Shown piece by piece: positions 60,073 to 64,000 of a stretch of DNA of 64,000 nt. Origin of the DNA: Iris pallida. Lineage: Eukaryota > Streptophyta > Magnoliopsida > Asparagales > Iridaceae. The notes under the pieces are model-generated. The model did no database searches. It saw nothing but the letters and a program-made list of their open reading frames with translations, and was not told the origin of the DNA. The number at the start of each line of letters is the position of its first letter. The first letter of the stretch is position 1. The position numbers and the translations under genes were made by a program. The DNA lies in NCBI GenBank assembly GCA_029216955.1, contig JANAVB010012140.1, positions 50,116-114,115 of the forward strand, written 5' to 3'.

Positions 60073-63000
60073 TGTAAGCCTCCTGGATTTTAGGGTTTCC
60101 TTTAAATTTTTTAAATGAATTATTTTCAATAAATTTTATTATAATTAATTTTGATCATTAAATGTACTTTTTTGTGGCTTTGATTTTGGAGCGTCAGGGA
60201 TATCAATCTTTCGAAATGTCCTACATGAGTTTTGACCTAGACAAGTTTATCTTTATTTGGATATACCATGTCCCACTCAAACTTGTTTTCTTGCATTCTA
60301 TTATATCGTACAACCTTCTGGTCAATTTAGGTCATTGGATCATCTACCGTAAGACTTGACCTAACTTTCAAGTTGATTTCGGGGCTCGACACCAATCCAA
60401 CCTAATCGACCAATATATTCCTTTTCTACCGTGAATCTTGTTTCTTGTGCCTAATAGAGGTTAGGGAGGTAACTCATACTGGATATATGCTCCAATATTC
60501 TATTACACTATTAGTTGAACTCTTGTAAGTTGGGTAGCATGCCGCCCAACCTAGCATCCACTTGTCCTTATGAACTATTAATGAGATAATTGAATGACAC
60601 TAGTAGGTTTACCTAGACTATATTGTTTAGAGGTCCCTAACCCATTTGGTCGACCAAGGCCTTAGACAAAAAGACAATAGGACAATTGTAGAGGCACAAA
60701 CACCAGATATGACTTAGATTCTCAAAGAACATGAATTATTTATACTTTCTTTCATCACAATCACACGTACTTATATTTTGAACTATCTTGATTGATGGTG
60801 CTATTATATATAGCGTAGTTTTGCAAGCTTATTTTTTGTCGAGCTTGTTCAGTACATAAGTTTATTGGGGATGCCCACTAACATATTTATAATTAGAATC
60901 GGGGTATTATGGTCTGATCAACCTTAGTGCACTTGGTTCGCTCTTCATATGATTATTACACATGGATTGAGATGTAGTTGACAAATATACTTGCCCTCAT
61001 CCGTAACTGCCTTGACCACTCTCTTTGAATTATTCAATCGCCTTTGGAACTCCGTATTCGCATTCGATCCCCTCTCCCTTGAACTCTTTATTGTTTTCGT
61101 CTTTATTTATTTTGAAAAAAAAAATGCTCGTGTTTGAGGGAAAATAGGCACAAAATGTGCCACTTAGTTCGCTATACTACCTATGGCCATGAAAGCTATA
61201 TATAAACAACTATAGTTAGCCATCGACCAAGCCATGAGACTACATCCTATGCATCCTTATTAGCTTCAAGTCATTGCTTAAAATATTTTAACAAATTTTT
61301 TCTTTGCTTGGTCATAACCTTGATTGAGATGGGTTGATCAACCCAACCCTAAGTACTAGCTAGAATAATTTGGAACAAGCCTATTAAATATCATCCGCAA
61401 TGACAGAGAGTATTTACCATGGTCGTGATAGGCATCCATCATAGGAGTAGGAATATGACAGGCATTTTCTAGTTACGCCATTGAGACACAATTTAATACT
61501 AGAGCCACACCCTCACTGGTTTAGTTAACTTGCATAGTGTAATTACCTTGGCCTCACCTAAGAATATCAGGATTCACTAGTTAGCATCATTATTGCACAA
61601 GCCCTAACTTCGAGACCTTTAGTAGTCATATAAATCGTAGCATAGATAAACTTGTTTGGAATAGCAAATGAAGGACTTAGTCGTTAAATGATTTCTAAGA
61701 AACGCCATAGAGTTTGATACCCCTCTTTATATATCTTGTATATGTTATAAGAAGGGTAATATGACCAATGTCCTTGGGTCGTGTGTCATCATAGCATCCC
61801 GTGCTAAGAGAATTCCCTTGGGAATGCAAGTATGACATACACAATCATTTTCTATCTATTCGAAATGGAGAACGACAAATTTGATTCATAACTACCGTGC
61901 CACGTTATCTATTATATGTGTATTATTCTTTAATAATCAAAAGTCAAGGTACGATATCACGACTTAAATTTTTCTATTAATCATAGAATCATGTCTTAGT
62001 TTAATTTCAAAAAAGAATTCTGAAGGTATATATTGTAAGCCCCTTTAAATATTAGGATTTATGGGGATTAATTGATTAGGATAAATTGGTTTTTACTAGG
62101 ATGATAAATCAGTGCCTCATGAACACCTACTTTCTATTTAGATCATTCGGTGTCCTCTATCGTGATATTGATATTTCGAGCGCAATACTAGTCAACTTCC
62201 AACAAATTTTATATGCAAGACATGGACGAGTCCACCTTCATTTAGGCATATTATGTCCATTCTAACACGTCCCCTTGTACTTTATTTTTATAATGCGATT
62301 TTTGGGTCAAAAAGGCTAACTACAACCCTTACCGTAATACCGATATACTTTTCGACTTTAATTAGAGATCCAACTCAAATCTTTCGACCCAATATATGGT
62401 TGTGATCTACTCAAATCCCATTACACATGCCACTAGTATGACACTTATGGAGTTCCTATGTGCTAATTAAACACAAAAGTCACAGAAGGCATATTTTTGG
62501 GCTTAAGGAACCTAGTTAACCAACCCGACTGGCAATTAGCCCAACCACTTGAGTTGGACTTATTCTAGGTTACCCTAACTTAATAGAAATAGTTTAGCTT
62601 GATTTTAGGATCTTGTCTAGCCAATATAGACTAAAACCGAAGATTCATTCAATTAAAGATTGATGTCCAATTAGGGAACCTGTTAAAACCCAGTTAAATC
62701 CATTGATCGCCATATTTGAACTATGAAACCAAACTTTATGAAATCCCTACACCTATTATGTAGTCCCCATCTCTTGGTACACTAATCCTTCTTCCATAAA
62801 TCCCTTAACCGTATCTCTTTAGCCTATGTTATGCGATAAATCTCACGATGTACCAAAGATCTCTCCTACTGCCTTGATGAAACATGGTCATATATGAGCC
62901 ATGTTAAATAAGTAATACCTAGGCCTCCTTAGAGTCCATAACTACGATCAAAAGTATCTCATATTCTCATACATCTCATCGAAATTTGACCTTCTTAGAA

Positions 63001-64000
63001 TTCCTATTACTGTGCTTTCCACGATTAACCAATTTCTATAAGTTGGGTAGAACTTTGATCTTAGTGTACTCTATCTCTTATAATGAGATGTCATTCGTAA
63101 CTGTTCTTCCATCTGTTTGGAAGTTGGGATACGATCTTCGTAATGCATTTTATATCCCTTTGCTCGTGCATTTAGATAACCGTGGTAAAAGATCGCAACC
63201 TTGATTCTTCAAATTCTATTCTATCATAGAATCGTGTCTTAGTTTCAATTTTGAGAAAATAATTCCTGAAGTGTATAGGCAAGCCTAAGAATTAGCAAAT
63301 TATTGGGATAGATCGGTTCCAATTGAACTAATAAAAACGTCACTCCTATCTGTATCAAGATACTCTCTACCATGACTTTGATATTTGGAGCACAACACAG
63401 GCCTTTCCTCCAAACAAATTTTACTTATGACTAGAAGAGCCACTCTACACACATGACATCATGTCCCACACAAACCACTTTAGTGCTCCATTTAAATTAC
63501 ACCACAGGTATGACAAATTTCCCTTAGAATAAACCATAGATGCCTATTTTGGTTCCATTTTTTTTAACCATGCAAATATCGATCCATTCCCTTAACTAAA
63601 TTGTATACCATCGATCCATGCAAGACGCGTCACACCTATGACGTATGCATTCCACCCAAGCAAGCACATGCCCCTTATACAACACCCAAACCCATCCCAT
63701 CCCGCACACACTAGTCATTATGACTTAAAGATCCCAGATCCTTACCTAATAAAAATCTATAGCAAGGTTCTGCACTATTATGGACTCTCATCTCTTAGTT
63801 ATCCATGTTAGGCAAATACTGAAAATAATTTTAACTGACACATTCTAGTTATATTGGAACAAATGATTCCTACCATCATATTGAAAGCTTGGCCGATAGA
63901 AACAATGTTAATTTGTCATAATCCTCCTATAGAATTATTGGCCAAGAACGCCATGACAATACCTAGGCTCACTTAGAATCCGTGACTGCGGTCAGAAGTG
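60073..64000 (+). repeat. Array of degenerate LTR starts and internal ends
   Basis: LTR-like starts occur at 60073 (TGTAAGCCTCC), 62034 (TGTAAGCCCC) and about 63275 (ATAGGCAAGCC). Each is preceded by a decayed version of the TTAG/ATTTC/GAATT/TGAAGG end box and followed after about 100 bp by the same U3-like text (near 60185, 62155 and 63355). An extra GTAAGTTGGGTAG tract lies near 60527. Units are about 1.96 and 1.24 kb and are strongly diverged. No ORF above 72 codons. The last unit leaves the window. Confidence 0.55.

Overview
The window looks like gene-poor, repeat-rich nuclear DNA of a seed plant. The evidence is long-LTR Ty3/gypsy elements, a Ty1/copia element primed by initiator tRNA-Met, and an En/Spm (CACTA) transposon with plant-type TNP2 and TNPA-like genes. 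I recognise no host gene, rRNA, tRNA or organellar segment. Almost every base can be placed in nested transposable elements. The species cannot be named from this sequence.

Layout. (1) 1-7320: a minus-strand non-autonomous LTR element with a 4.36 kb LTR and an internal region coding only a 233-residue GAG-like protein without a visible capsid domain (TR-GAG type). (2) 7321-15029: plus-strand LTRs of the same broad family with an eroded internal/U3 relic between them. (3) 15030-34400: one decayed plus-strand Ty3/gypsy element of the Tat/Ogre type (gag, protease, G-patch-like module, RT, RNase H, integrase). It is split by three insertions: a 1.27 kb copia-like solo LTR (15227-16498, TSD ATTAG), a 3.29 kb solo LTR (18677-21963, TSD AGTGC) and a 6.46 kb non-coding element with two LTRs (25228-31685) that lies inside the RT. 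(4) 34400-52714: minus-strand LTRs with a GAG relic. One of these LTRs was hit by a copia element (39941-52476, TSD GAATG), which was itself hit by a 7.05 kb CACTA transposon (42254-49298, TSD TAT). (5) 53249-64000: a plus-strand long-LTR element, then a run of degenerate LTR starts and polypurine tracts.

The long-LTR elements form one family. They share LTR ends (TGTAA..CC to ..TRACA), a polypurine tract like AAGGTGGGTAGGA next to the 3' LTR, a primer-binding-site-like 16-mer 8-9 nt inside the 5' LTR, and a U5 motif around CTGAGGACCTGGT. Apart from the GAG-only ORF and a short GAG relic, no coding capacity was found in any of them, so they probably depended on proteins supplied in trans.

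Relative ages follow from nesting: the long LTR at 37192-52714 is older than the copia insertion, which is older than the CACTA insertion; the Tat element is older than its three insertions. All coordinates and motifs were read by eye. Percent identities are estimates, and no database search was possible.
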